Source: Sphingobacterium paucimobilis HER1398 (GTDB taxonomy: Bacteria; Bacteroidota; Bacteroidia; Sphingobacteriales; Sphingobacteriaceae). Taken from it: a DNA stretch of 64,000 nucleotides. The notes beneath the pieces are model-generated. The model did no database searches, had not been told where the DNA came from, and saw only the letters and a program-made list of their open reading frames with translations. Positions 37,758 to 47,079 of this stretch are shown piece by piece; the first letter of the stretch is position 1, and every line of letters begins with the position of its first letter. Both the position numbers and the translations under genes were made by a program. The stretch lies in the NCBI RefSeq assembly GCF_000416985.1, contig NZ_ATDL01000007.1, positions 124,001-188,000 on the forward strand, written 5' to 3'.

Positions 37758-39242
37758 ATGAAGAAGCTATTTTTATTTTATATATTGATTGGAGGGGTAT
37801 TGCTCCAGGGGTGTAAAGAATTTTTGGACCTACCTCCAAAAAATCAGCGGGCAGTCACGACCTTAAGTGATCTGAAGTCGGTACTTGCTGGGTACCTTGA
37901 TGCCTTTGCTAAGTCGAACACACAACCAATTGTAGGTCCATATCCTATTGTCACGGAAGATCAGAACATGATGTTTGAAGCTTATTCGGATAATTTCGAC
38001 TTCAAAGCTAATATGGGACAATATGTGAATCCGCAGAATAACAATAAAAACGAAAAGTTTTACGCGAATAATCTACTGTTTAACAATATAGAGACTGTAG
38101 ATGCTATTTGGAATAAGTATTATGAAACAATTGGTTTTCTCAATGCATTGATCGATCAGAGCGATGAATTGGTAATAGCGGATCCGAATGAGTTACTACG
38201 TGTGAAAGGAGAGATGTTGGTACACCGAGCATATTATGTTTTCAAGTTACAACAATATTTTGCTCCAATGGATGATGAAAGCATGGGTATCCCTCTGTAT
38301 CTGCATAGTGGCAAAGAGGTGATCGGTGTAGAGATGAAACGTAAGAAATCCTCTGAAGTATATACTGTGATTATTGAAGATTTGAAAAAATCGCTGGAAT
38401 ACTTTCATTCAGTTGGAGCCAAAGAAGGATACTCTCGGTTTTTCAATGAACGTTTTATCCAGAATCTATTGGCTCAGGTGTATTGGTTTAAGGCTGAAAC
38501 CGCTTCTAAAGCACCAGATGATTATCAAAGTGCTATTCAATATGCGAAAGGAGCTATTGCCGGGGTGGATGAACGGATTCCTAGCACCCTAGCAGCCTTT
38601 CAAAGTGTACAACAGAATTTGGATACACAATATCCAGCAATCTATATGCAAGGCCGTAATTATGGTGGTATTGCGGGCTTTTTTGGATCACCCTGGGATT
38701 ACATGGGGTTTGCGCCCGCTAACCTTATTGTAGCTTCAGATTTGTTGGCTTTATTTGATAATAATGATTTTCGTAAAGAGGCATATTTTGTTAATAATAC
38801 GTTGTCTTCAGCCTGGCCAGATGGAGCAGCATATGGAGCTAAGTACGTACGCGTACACTTATTTACACCGGAGGAAGCTTATTTGATTCTTGCGGAAGCC
38901 TACTTCAGGAATAATGAAGAAGGAGAGGCTTTAAATACACTGAATAAATTTAAAGGTTTTCGAGGAGCGACGGTTAAAAACAATTTGACCGGAGAGAATT
39001 TATTAAATGAAATTATTAACGAACGTCGTAAAGAATTTTTTACGGATACGGACAAACGATGGATAGATTTGAAACGTTACAAAATTGGAAATATCTCTAG
39101 AAATTTGAGGTTTTTTGATAAGAATTTTGACGTTAAGGTGTCAGCCAATGATTACCATTATGCCTTGCCAATTCCTTTAGCAGAGCTTCAGGAAAATCCA
39201 GATATCGTGCCTAATGAGGGCTGGAATCCAATCATTTTTTAA
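37758..39242 (+). CDS. SusD/RagB-like lipoprotein
   Basis: A 494-residue lipoprotein with lipobox Cys at residue 19 (LLQGC). SusD features include KGEMLVHRAYYVFKLQQYFAP (about 154-175), a TPR-like middle, AYLILAEAYFRN and the C-terminal NERRKEFFTDTDKRWIDLKRY...LPIPLAELQENPDI. It starts 5 bases after SusC, which fits an obligate SusCD complex. No insert like that of the SusD at 9679 is present. Confidence 0.92.
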   Translation: MKKLFLFYILIGGVLLQGCKEFLDLPPKNQRAVTTLSDLKSVLAGYLDAFAKSNTQPIVGPYPIVTEDQNMMFEAYSDNFDFKANMGQYVNPQNNNKNEKFYANNLLFNNIETVDAIWNKYYETIGFLNALIDQSDELVIADPNELLRVKGEMLVHRAYYVFKLQQYFAPMDDESMGIPLYLHSGKEVIGVEMKRKKSSEVYTVIIEDLKKSLEYFHSVGAKEGYSRFFNERFIQNLLAQVYWFKAETASKAPDDYQSAIQYAKGAIAGVDERIPSTLAAFQSVQQNLDTQYPAIYMQGRNYGGIAGFFGSPWDYMGFAPANLIVASDLLALFDNNDFRKEAYFVNNTLSSAWPDGAAYGAKYVRVHLFTPEEAYLILAEAYFRNNEEGEALNTLNKFKGFRGATVKNNLTGENLLNEIINERRKEFFTDTDKRWIDLKRYKIGNISRNLRFFDKNFDVKVSANDYHYALPIPLAELQENPDIVPNEGWNPIIF

Positions 39243-39260
39243 TCTAATCGAAATACGATA

Positions 39261-40505
39261 ATGAAAAAGTTTTTTTTGTTTTTTATTGGATTGATCCTTT
39301 TACAAGGATGTAATAAAGAGTCCTTTAATTATGAACTGTATTCTCCTACGGGATCGGATATTGATTCACTATATTTTTCAACAGGGAGTCCCACTTTAAT
39401 AGCCAACGGTCAAGCTAAATTACAGTTCGTGGTCGAGCTGTTTAGGAAGGTTAGGATTAAATCAGAGACTGGTGGAGAGAAAGATACTATGATGTTTGTG
39501 GATTATCGGAAGCTTCCGTCTGCTGCGTTGAAGATTTTTGTGAATGGTCAACTGGTAGACGGGATGGAATATGGGACTAAAGATATGAGTAATCCGAAGC
39601 TTGATATTTATGCTGAGTTAGGAGGATATAAATCTGAAGTGAAATCGGTGCAGCTTAAAGAGCCAACTCCTCTTCCGGTAAAGCGTTATGTTGATGTGGT
39701 TTTTCATGTCTTTGATCTCGCAACGACAGATGCCACGTACGATCCACTTACCTATCAGCTGATTCAACAGAAACATCTAGAGGGGGGAATAACTTATGCT
39801 AATGCGGTGTTTTCGAATGCAATGGGCAAGGATCCTAATGGCGGTAATGCACAAATTGAGTTTAGATTGGCTAAGTACTCCCCAAGTGGCGCGATACTGC
39901 CACGTCCTGGCTATAATAATATTGTGTATAATTCAACTTGGAGGGCTAGTTCTTTTTTTAGTCTGTCCGATTTCACCAATAGGATTAACACGACTTCTAG
40001 CTATCAATGGGACAAATCAAAGTATTTAAATATTTATGTTTTACCTATGACTGCTAATAGTTCTTTAGGGAATAACAGGGCAAATTATCAGATAGTCGGC
40101 GCTGGTGAGACTCCTTTGGGAGGTGTCGATAAAATAGTCGTTTCAGAATCCGAAGTGCCTCAGAACGATTTTTATACCACATATGGTTTAGGTGTCCACC
40201 GCAATGTTTTTATTCCAGGCATGGAAAAAGAGGTGGAATTAGCATCCTATCTAGGTACATATTATGGTGTCTTTAGAACTACTGTAGTCAATGATTTCGT
40301 ATATGACACCCGGAAGTATAATACCAGTGACAACTCATTTAAGACATTGTTGAAAGTTGGACTTGATGGAGATAAGTTTTTGGCAAACAATGCGATGGAT
40401 GATATTCGGTATCCTTCGTTGCGGAACTGCTTTACGCAAGGACAGGTGGATCGGATGCGTCTGGTGATGGATCGTTCTCCTGTACGTAAGGCTTGGAAAG
40501 AATAA
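39261..40505 (+). CDS. M43/pappalysin-like lipoprotein with a lost zinc site (pseudoenzyme)
   Basis: A 414-residue lipoprotein (lipobox Cys17). An N-terminal beta domain (about 25-135) precedes a metzincin-like half. The expected motif HExxHxxGxxH is present only as SYLGTYYGVFR (residues 329-339). The two glycines of the fold remain, but His, Glu, His and His are replaced by Ser, Tyr, Thr and Arg. The context DFVYDTRKYN after it and the Met-turn NNAMDDIRY (Met379) with FTQGQVDRM match M43 proteases that follow SusCD genes in this phylum. The reading frame is intact, so it is probably a functional binding protein rather than a protease. It likely captures peptides or protein for the SusCD upstream. 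Confidence 0.78.
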   Translation: MKKFFLFFIGLILLQGCNKESFNYELYSPTGSDIDSLYFSTGSPTLIANGQAKLQFVVELFRKVRIKSETGGEKDTMMFVDYRKLPSAALKIFVNGQLVDGMEYGTKDMSNPKLDIYAELGGYKSEVKSVQLKEPTPLPVKRYVDVVFHVFDLATTDATYDPLTYQLIQQKHLEGGITYANAVFSNAMGKDPNGGNAQIEFRLAKYSPSGAILPRPGYNNIVYNSTWRASSFFSLSDFTNRINTTSSYQWDKSKYLNIYVLPMTANSSLGNNRANYQIVGAGETPLGGVDKIVVSESEVPQNDFYTTYGLGVHRNVFIPGMEKEVELASYLGTYYGVFRTTVVNDFVYDTRKYNTSDNSFKTLLKVGLDGDKFLANNAMDDIRYPSLRNCFTQGQVDRMRLVMDRSPVRKAWKE

Positions 40506-40519
40506 TAACAAATAATTAT

Positions 40520-41641
40520 ATGATGAGAATAATTTATACAGCGGTAGGTCTATTGGCAGCACAATTGGCTTTTGGACAGGTCAAGATCAAAGTGATAGGC
40601 CATGTAACAGGAGATACTGAAGGGCACAATAAAGTGTACATAGCCAATCGGATGGCAACAGATTCGGCAGTGATTAAAGATGGCCGCTTTGAAGTGGAGT
40701 TTGAAGATCAAGGTGTTGGTTCTCGGTCAATTTCTATAGAATACGACCGGGCCAAAAGAAGAATGTACTCTCCTTTGGTTGTTTTTTATGATCAGTCTGG
40801 TACTGTCGAAGTTGAATTTGATGTGGTGAAAGGCTTATCATCGGGAAAAGTAAAAGGATTGGAATCGGCAGCAGCATATTATAACTACAACCAGGAAAAA
40901 TCAAAGATTTTTATGGCTGCTTTTAGTGCTGCTAAGGCAAAATATGGAGAAGATGCTCTAAAAAAAGAAAGCGCTCATTTTGACGAAGCTACGAGCTTTA
41001 AAGATGAGTTGATGGTGCGTCTTAATGATTCTCTATTAAATATTTTCGTCAAAGCAGACGCTATGGTATCACCTGTTTTTATCCTGTCTCAAGCTTCTAG
41101 TTTACCTGTCGATCGCTTAGAAGCATATTATAATCGATTGTCAGAACGTGTCAAAGCTGGTGATGATGCACAATCTTTGTATGCAAGGATACAAGGTCTT
41201 AGGAATGCCTACATAGGCGCTGTAGTTAAAGATTTTCAATTACCTGATCAGCATGGTAAGGCACAATCTTTTGAACAGTTCAAAGGTAAATACGTGCTGC
41301 TAGATTTCTGGGCGTCGTGGTGTTCGCCGTGTAGAGCTTCCTTTCCTCGTGTTCGAGAAGTGTATAGCAAGTTGCAAGGGAAGAGCTTTGAGATTGTGAA
41401 TGTTTCTATTGACCAAAATAAGCAGGCTTGGCTGAAGGCGGTAGGCGAAGAGTCGAATCCTTGGCCTCAGCTATACGACGACAGTAAGATTTCGAGTGCA
41501 CTATTTAACGTCAGTGCAGTTCCTACTTGCTATCTCATTGACCCGTCTGGCAAGATCATTATGAAAGAGATCGGTTTTGATCCCAAAGGGGGAGGAGAAA
41601 TGGAGAAGAAACTCGAAGAAATATTCAAGGTGAAATTTTAA
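40520..41641 (+). CDS. Secreted TlpA-like thioredoxin (WCSPC)
   Basis: The ATG at 40520 gives 373 residues with a signal peptide (MMRIIYTAVGLLAAQLAFGQ). The longer reading from 40493 overlaps the previous gene by 13 bases and would put charged residues in front. A DUF4369-like N-terminal domain (about 22-120) and a helical linker lead to a redoxin domain with active site WCSPC at 267-271. The cis-Pro region is VSAVPTCYLIDPSGKI. A Ser in the CxxC spacer, instead of the usual Gly, can shift redox behaviour. It belongs to the STN-SusCD operon. Confidence 0.87.
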   Translation: MMRIIYTAVGLLAAQLAFGQVKIKVIGHVTGDTEGHNKVYIANRMATDSAVIKDGRFEVEFEDQGVGSRSISIEYDRAKRRMYSPLVVFYDQSGTVEVEFDVVKGLSSGKVKGLESAAAYYNYNQEKSKIFMAAFSAAKAKYGEDALKKESAHFDEATSFKDELMVRLNDSLLNIFVKADAMVSPVFILSQASSLPVDRLEAYYNRLSERVKAGDDAQSLYARIQGLRNAYIGAVVKDFQLPDQHGKAQSFEQFKGKYVLLDFWASWCSPCRASFPRVREVYSKLQGKSFEIVNVSIDQNKQAWLKAVGEESNPWPQLYDDSKISSALFNVSAVPTCYLIDPSGKIIMKEIGFDPKGGGEMEKKLEEIFKVKF

Positions 41642-41660
41642 ATATTTATAATTATATAAG

Positions 41661-42827
41661 ATGAGAAGAATAATTTTAAGTGTAACAGCGGGTCTGTTGA
41701 TGGCAACAAGTTTATTTGCACAGACACGTGATTATATTACAGTAAAAGGTAAGGTCAATTTCCCTCCAGCTAAAGAACATCAGGAGAAGTATCCGTTTAC
41801 CTTGAAGGATAAACCGATGAAGGATGCAGAAGTATTCCAAACGATTCAATTGAAGGCAGATAGCACGTACGAGATTAAGGTCCCTGCTAAGACACCACGC
41901 TTGTACTCCTTGGATGTATTTGGTTGGGATCGTATTACATTTTGGGCGGGTAATGATGACCTAAAGATTGATTTTCGAGGAATGGATACAGCAAAAATTG
42001 TAATTAAAAATCCTCCCTATATTTTTATTGAATCCGAAGGTAAAGACAATCAACTGATCAACATGTTGAATTGGGAGACACACCAGAATTATCAAACTTC
42101 TATTGCTGCAGGTAAATCACAATATATGGCGATGCAGATTAAAGATACTGCGCTGACGAAAAATTTGCAGGATTTGGTCATGGATCAGTTTTCTAGAAAC
42201 AGTGCTACAGCTAAAGTATTTGTCAAGGCTTTCAAAAATGACCCCCAGGTGGTATATGCATTAGGCTACGTGAGTCCACGTAGAGATCAGGATTTCATTC
42301 TAGAGTATGTCAATCCATTGATAGAAAAATACCCTTGGTTAACAGAAGCTAAAGAAGTGAAAGAGAATATCGACAAAGCTATTGCTGCTGCAAAGAAAAC
42401 AGAAGACGGGGCTAAGTTTATTAATATCACACAGCCGGATCCTAATGGTAAAAACATTAACCTTTATGATTACCTAAAAGGCAAAAAATATGTATTGGTA
42501 GATTTTTGGGCATCGTGGTGTGGTCCATGTCGGGCAGAGAATCCTCATGTATTAAAAGTGTATGACAAATACAAAAACAAAGGATTTGATGTATTTGCAA
42601 TCTCTTTGGATGATAAGAAGGATAGGTGGATTCAGGCAGTTAAAGATGATAAAATGCCATGGGCTCAGGTTTCTGACTTGAAAGGATGGAAGAATGAAGC
42701 TGCGCAATATTATAATATTACTGCCATTCCGATGAATTATCTGTTGGATGCTAATGGAAAGATCGTTGCTAAGAATCTTCGTGGCGAGGCTTTGGAGAAA
42801 GAGGTTGCGAAGCTTTTAGACAAATAA
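41661..42827 (+). CDS. Secreted TlpA-like thioredoxin (WCGPC)
   Basis: A 388-residue exported redoxin. The signal peptide ends at LFAQ (about residue 20). A beta-rich N-terminal domain (about 22-115) is followed by a helical linker and the thioredoxin fold with WCGPC at 286-290 in LVDFWASWCGPCRAENPH, and a cis-Pro region ITAIPMNYLLDANGKI. Its redox domain is closer to the protein at 552-1685 (both have RAENP and end with a KDLRGE or KNLRGE motif) than to its direct neighbour. It follows the WCSPC thioredoxin by 19 bases. Confidence 0.88.
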   Translation: MRRIILSVTAGLLMATSLFAQTRDYITVKGKVNFPPAKEHQEKYPFTLKDKPMKDAEVFQTIQLKADSTYEIKVPAKTPRLYSLDVFGWDRITFWAGNDDLKIDFRGMDTAKIVIKNPPYIFIESEGKDNQLINMLNWETHQNYQTSIAAGKSQYMAMQIKDTALTKNLQDLVMDQFSRNSATAKVFVKAFKNDPQVVYALGYVSPRRDQDFILEYVNPLIEKYPWLTEAKEVKENIDKAIAAAKKTEDGAKFINITQPDPNGKNINLYDYLKGKKYVLVDFWASWCGPCRAENPHVLKVYDKYKNKGFDVFAISLDDKKDRWIQAVKDDKMPWAQVSDLKGWKNEAAQYYNITAIPMNYLLDANGKIVAKNLRGEALEKEVAKLLDK

Positions 42828-42831
42828 CATC

Positions 42832-43377
42832 ATGAAGAAGGTCTTATTATTATGCTGTGTCTTAGTAGGGATCGCTACTAAGTCTAGTTATGCCCAGATG
42901 GCGGCAGCACAGCAGGTACAGTGGGCGATTGATGAAAAAATGGAGGTCCCAGTAGAACGTGACGTCCTGTGGGCTGCAATGAAAGATTACAGCTTGGTAG
43001 AAAAGCTTTCCAATGGATTGGTACTATCCATCATCAACAAAGACGATATCATGCCTATTCTACGTGAGGTGACTTTCAAAGATGGTAGCAAGCGAGAAGA
43101 ATTACTGAGTCAGGTCGAGGACCAACATCGCTTTCTGGTATTCAAGCTGAAAGACAGCTCTTTGCCCAAGGGAATTAAGTCTGCTCAGTTTGCTTTATTT
43201 ACCAAGGAAAAGGGAGATGCAAGCTCGGAGCTCAATTGGCGTGTTCATATCGAAGGCTCCAAGGATGCTAAGGAATTGTTGATACAACAGTTCAAAACCG
43301 AGATCGAAGCATATAAGATTGGATATGCCAAATACTTGAGCAAGCCTAAGTCAGTTCCTGCTATGCGAATGAATTAG
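42832..43377 (+). CDS. Exported SRPBCC/Bet v1-like protein
   Basis: A 181-residue protein with a signal peptide ending at SYAQ (about residue 22). The body reads VPVERDVLWAAMKDYSLVEKLSNG, REVTFKDGSKREELL and ELNWRVHIEG, which suggests the helix-grip fold of SRPBCC proteins (hydrophobic ligand cavity). It starts 4 bases after the thioredoxin stop and ends the operon. Exported SRPBCC proteins of this size are seen in Bacteroidota but their role is not known. The fold call is from pattern, not a search. Confidence 0.6.
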   Translation: MKKVLLLCCVLVGIATKSSYAQMAAAQQVQWAIDEKMEVPVERDVLWAAMKDYSLVEKLSNGLVLSIINKDDIMPILREVTFKDGSKREELLSQVEDQHRFLVFKLKDSSLPKGIKSAQFALFTKEKGDASSELNWRVHIEGSKDAKELLIQQFKTEIEAYKIGYAKYLSKPKSVPAMRMN

Positions 43378-43901
43378 TACTGTTGCTAAAATGAGTTAAT
43401 ATGAAAGGTGTTCCTTGTGAGGAACACCTTTTTTTATACTAAAAAGGCTAATTGACAACATATCAGGATATATTTTGTTACAAAGTACATTGATTTGATG
43501 TGGTGTGCGGTATTGTGTCGGAATGCTTGTTTTTGCTGCTTTTTACAAGTTTAAAAACGTAATTCAACCGATTGATTGGTGTTGTTTGTGCGTTATATTG
43601 CAACTTTTATTTTATTTTGTTAAATAAAATGCAAGATTATAGAATATTAATCGCTATAATTGTTGTAACCAAATTATGATGATATGTGTGTCGGTAGTGC
43701 AAACATATTTGGCTGATTAATTTATACACCTAAAATCAATAAGTTTATGAAGGGATGATTAATTCCTGTTTAGATTATTTTCTAACCTAAATAAATATGT
43801 TTAGTAATAGCGAAGCATAAAGGAGTTCGTCTTTATTTCATAACGAGATTTGTAATAAAGCAAGTTATGATGTTTAACCATTTATTAAAAAGAAACCAAT
43901 C
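43378..43901 (+). promoter_or_regulatory. Terminator and long leader before a SusCD operon
   Basis: The stretch begins with the terminator at 43404-43435. The rest is A/T-rich. Two segments recur upstream of the NamZ operon: TTTTTGCTGCTTTTTACAA (about 43530-43548) and GTGCGTTATATTG (43588-43600), followed by a T/A run. They could be shared promoter or leader elements. TATTTTG at 43613-43619 resembles a Bacteroidota -7 element, but its spacing to the nearest TTG (43586-43588) is 24 bases, longer than usual. No ORF was supported. Confidence 0.35.
43404..43435 (+). terminator. Intrinsic terminator after the SRPBCC gene
   Basis: AAAGGTGTTCCT (43404-43415) pairs perfectly with 43420-43431 around a TGTG loop, and the T-run extends to 43435. 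About 50 bases around it recur, with changes, at 50523-50573. Confidence 0.85.
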
Positions 43902-46900
43902 ATGAGGAAATCGATGTTATTTTCTGTGGTAGGAGTGGCATTAGCTATTTCACCTCAATTTTCTTATGGAACGCCAAGCCGAATGATCGGAAAACCGTTA
44001 CTTCTTCTAGAGGGATCCAGTTTTACCAACACCGTTCTCCAACAAACGGTTAAGGGGCGCGTTTCAGGGCCAGCAGGTCCTATTGCAGGGGCCACAATTG
44101 CCATTGTTGGCGGAACGGTAGCAACAAAATCTGGGCCAGATGGGAGTTATTCTATTCAGGCACCTATAGGTTCTACGTTACGTTTTAGTTCTGTCGGATA
44201 TCAATCTAAGCAGGTGGTTGTGTCTTCCAGTTCTTTGTCCGTCAGGCTTGAGGAAGGATCCGGTGATATTGAAGAGGTAATGGTGACGGCAGAGTTTGGA
44301 ATGAAACGCGTTGGTCGTGCTATAGGTTCCTCTGTGCAACAGATTGACGGTGCGACAATAAGTGAGTCGGGAAGAGAAAATTTTATTTCTGCATTGGCCG
44401 GACGTGTACCAGGGCTTAATGTAACCTCAACAGGAGGTTCGCCTGGTTCTTCTTCAACTGTTATATTGAGGAATATTACCTCGATATCGGGCAATAACCA
44501 ACCGCTGTATGTTGTGGATGGCGTACCAATGAATAATTCTACGTTTGATCCTTTGAGTGGAATGGCGGGTGGTGGAGTAGACACCTACTCCGTCAATAAC
44601 CTGGACTTTGCGTCTCGAGGCAGTGACTTTAATCCAGAAGATATAGAGTCTATTACTGTTTTAAAAGGAGCGGCGGCAGCCGCTTTGTATGGATCTGATG
44701 CGTCTAACGGAGCAATTATTATCACTACAAAGAAAGGTAAAGCAGGGAAAGGAACGGTTACTTATGGAAACTATTTTAAATGGGATAAAGCGTATGGCTA
44801 TCCAGATATGCAGACCAAATATGCCAATGGTAATTATGGCACGACCAATTACTATAATACGGCACGGTTTGGTGGACTGTATCCAGACGGTATGAAACTG
44901 TATGACAATATCGGTTCGATACTGCAGACGGGTACACAGCAAAGGCACAATATTTCTGTTGATGCTGGTACAGAAAAGGCGACTATACGTGCTAGTTTTT
45001 CTCAGCTGAATCAGGATGGAGTGTTGAAAACTACTGGATATGATAGAACCAGTTTGAGTTTGGCTGGGCAGGCTGCTGTGACTCCTTGGCTTAAGTTTGA
45101 GGGATCTATGCAATATACCAAGATGGGGAACGATAAGGTTTTGAGGGGTACCGACGGTCCTCTGTATAGAGCGATGTTATGGCCTGTCGTTGATGATATG
45201 AGCAACTATCTAGCGGCCGACGGAAGCCATATGAGAAAGCCGGATTATTATGTCGACGAAGATCTTTTGAACCCACTTTTTGCGATGTACAGGAACAAGT
45301 TCTATGATAAGTCGGATCGGTTTTTGAGTAATATTGCTATGAATTTAACACCTATCCAGAATATGTTCCTTCGTGCACAGGTAGGTTGGGATGTGGGTAT
45401 GCAGACCTTTGAGACCTCTACACACCCCTATTACTATAATAAAAATCTAGGAACTGGCCAATATAATTTAGTACAATCCAATTTTTCAGACCCTACAATC
45501 AACATTCTTGCAGGATATAACAACAAGTTTTTGAACGAAAAACTTTCGTTCTCTGGGCAGGTAGGTTATCATCAGATGGAGAACGGGGTGACACGTTCGG
45601 CAATGAATGGTACAGATTTTACCGTGCCTGACTTTCAATCTATAAATAATACAAATCCGCTTACACAGACAGGGACACAGCGGAATACCAAACGGCGTAT
45701 ACAGGCGCTTTCTGCCCAGATGGAATTTGGATATGATAATATTGCCTTCATTACTCTCAGAGGTCGTAATGACTGGTCTTCTACCTTGCCAGTTCATAAT
45801 AATAGGTATTTTTATCCAGCAATTGAAGGCTCCTTTATTTTGTCAGATTTAGAATTTATGAAGGCTATCCCTGCGATTAACTACTTGAAGTTAAGAGGTT
45901 CTGTGGCGCGTGTAGGTAAAGATGCTGGTCCGTTAGAGATTGAGCCACAGCTTGAGAATAGCGAATTGTCTGGAGGAGGTTTTCTTTATGGATATACAGG
46001 GCCAAACCCTAATCTGAAACCCGAGATGACGACTGCCCACGAGGGAGGTATAGATTTAAGGATGTTCAATAATAGAGTGAATGCTAGTTTTACTTATTTC
46101 GGTACAAGAAATGCGGATCAGATCGTTAAGGGGTTTCGTCTGAGTTATGCAACAGGATTCGTATTGAATACAATGAATGTAGGGTCGTTTAAAACCTGGG
46201 GATGGGAAGGGCATATCGATGGAGATATTATTAAGAAACCAAATGGTTTGACGTGGAATTTAGGGGTCAATGCTTCACAAGGAAAGTCTAAGGTTCTTTA
46301 TCTTCCAGATAATGTCACAGAGTATTATAACCCTTATACATGGATTTCCGGGAATGTGCGAAATGGTATTATGGTTGGAGAGCCTATTACAACATTAACT
46401 GGCCGTGCTTATGAGAGAAATGATAAAGGAGATGTGCTGATCAGTCCGGGTACAGGTCTTCCAATTACAAAAGATACTTGGTCGGTTATTGGCGATCGAG
46501 AGCCGAAGGTACGGTTTGGCATTACGACATCGTTGACCTATAAAGATATTCGCCTCTCTGGTTTGTTTGCTGGTCGTTTTGGTGCTACAGTAATCAATGG
46601 TACGAAACGGACGATGATGACCAATGGTACAAGTTGGGAGTCTGTAAATCTCAGAGAAAGTGGTTCTTACGTTTTTAATGGTGTTTTGAGGGATGGAAAT
46701 GAGAATACAGAGAATCCTACGCGTAATAATATTGCTGCTGATTTCAATACCTATGGTGCTACTATTTTCTTGGGGGGTGATGAAGACTGGTTAGAGAAAA
46801 ATGTGAATTATGTCCGTATGCAAGAGTTACGCCTTTCTTATCGAATACCTAAGAAGGTTTTGAGCAAAAGCAGAATTATCTCAGCGATGGATGTTTATTT

Positions 46901-47063
46901 TGTTGGTAATGATTTGTTTACCTGGACAAATTATTCGGGTATTGATGCTGTTGGTAATACGGTATCAGCAGCAGCAGGGGGAACTGGTGGAGAAGGCTAT
47001 GATCTTTGGTCTATACCTAATCCTCGGGGATTTTCAGTGGGATTGAGTTTAACCTTAAACTAA
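43902..47063 (+). CDS. SusC-like TonB-dependent transporter
   Basis: A 1053-residue outer-membrane transporter. Signal peptide to about residue 23, a carboxypeptidase-regulatory-like domain (about 48-122), the TonB-box region EEVMVTAEFG near residue 124, a plug with ALAGRVPGLNVTSTGGSPGSS and LYGSDASNGAIIITTKKG, and a barrel finishing in SLTLN. It belongs to the group whose SusD partners are of the SusD-like 2 type, as seen in the next gene. There are no linked enzymes that would tell its substrate. Confidence 0.92.
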   Translation: MRKSMLFSVVGVALAISPQFSYGTPSRMIGKPLLLLEGSSFTNTVLQQTVKGRVSGPAGPIAGATIAIVGGTVATKSGPDGSYSIQAPIGSTLRFSSVGYQSKQVVVSSSSLSVRLEEGSGDIEEVMVTAEFGMKRVGRAIGSSVQQIDGATISESGRENFISALAGRVPGLNVTSTGGSPGSSSTVILRNITSISGNNQPLYVVDGVPMNNSTFDPLSGMAGGGVDTYSVNNLDFASRGSDFNPEDIESITVLKGAAAAALYGSDASNGAIIITTKKGKAGKGTVTYGNYFKWDKAYGYPDMQTKYANGNYGTTNYYNTARFGGLYPDGMKLYDNIGSILQTGTQQRHNISVDAGTEKATIRASFSQLNQDGVLKTTGYDRTSLSLAGQAAVTPWLKFEGSMQYTKMGNDKVLRGTDGPLYRAMLWPVVDDMSNYLAADGSHMRKPDYYVDEDLLNPLFAMYRNKFYDKSDRFLSNIAMNLTPIQNMFLRAQVGWDVGMQTFETSTHPYYYNKNLGTGQYNLVQSNFSDPTINILAGYNNKFLNEKLSFSGQVGYHQMENGVTRSAMNGTDFTVPDFQSINNTNPLTQTGTQRNTKRRIQALSAQMEFGYDNIAFITLRGRNDWSSTLPVHNNRYFYPAIEGSFILSDLEFMKAIPAINYLKLRGSVARVGKDAGPLEIEPQLENSELSGGGFLYGYTGPNPNLKPEMTTAHEGGIDLRMFNNRVNASFTYFGTRNADQIVKGFRLSYATGFVLNTMNVGSFKTWGWEGHIDGDIIKKPNGLTWNLGVNASQGKSKVLYLPDNVTEYYNPYTWISGNVRNGIMVGEPITTLTGRAYERNDKGDVLISPGTGLPITKDTWSVIGDREPKVRFGITTSLTYKDIRLSGLFAGRFGATVINGTKRTMMTNGTSWESVNLRESGSYVFNGVLRDGNENTENPTRNNIAADFNTYGATIFLGGDEDWLEKNVNYVRMQELRLSYRIPKKVLSKSRIISAMDVYFVGNDLFTWTNYSGIDAVGNTVSAAAGGTGGEGYDLWSIPNPRGFSVGLSLTLN

Positions 47064-47079
47064 AGTAAATTAGGCAAAC

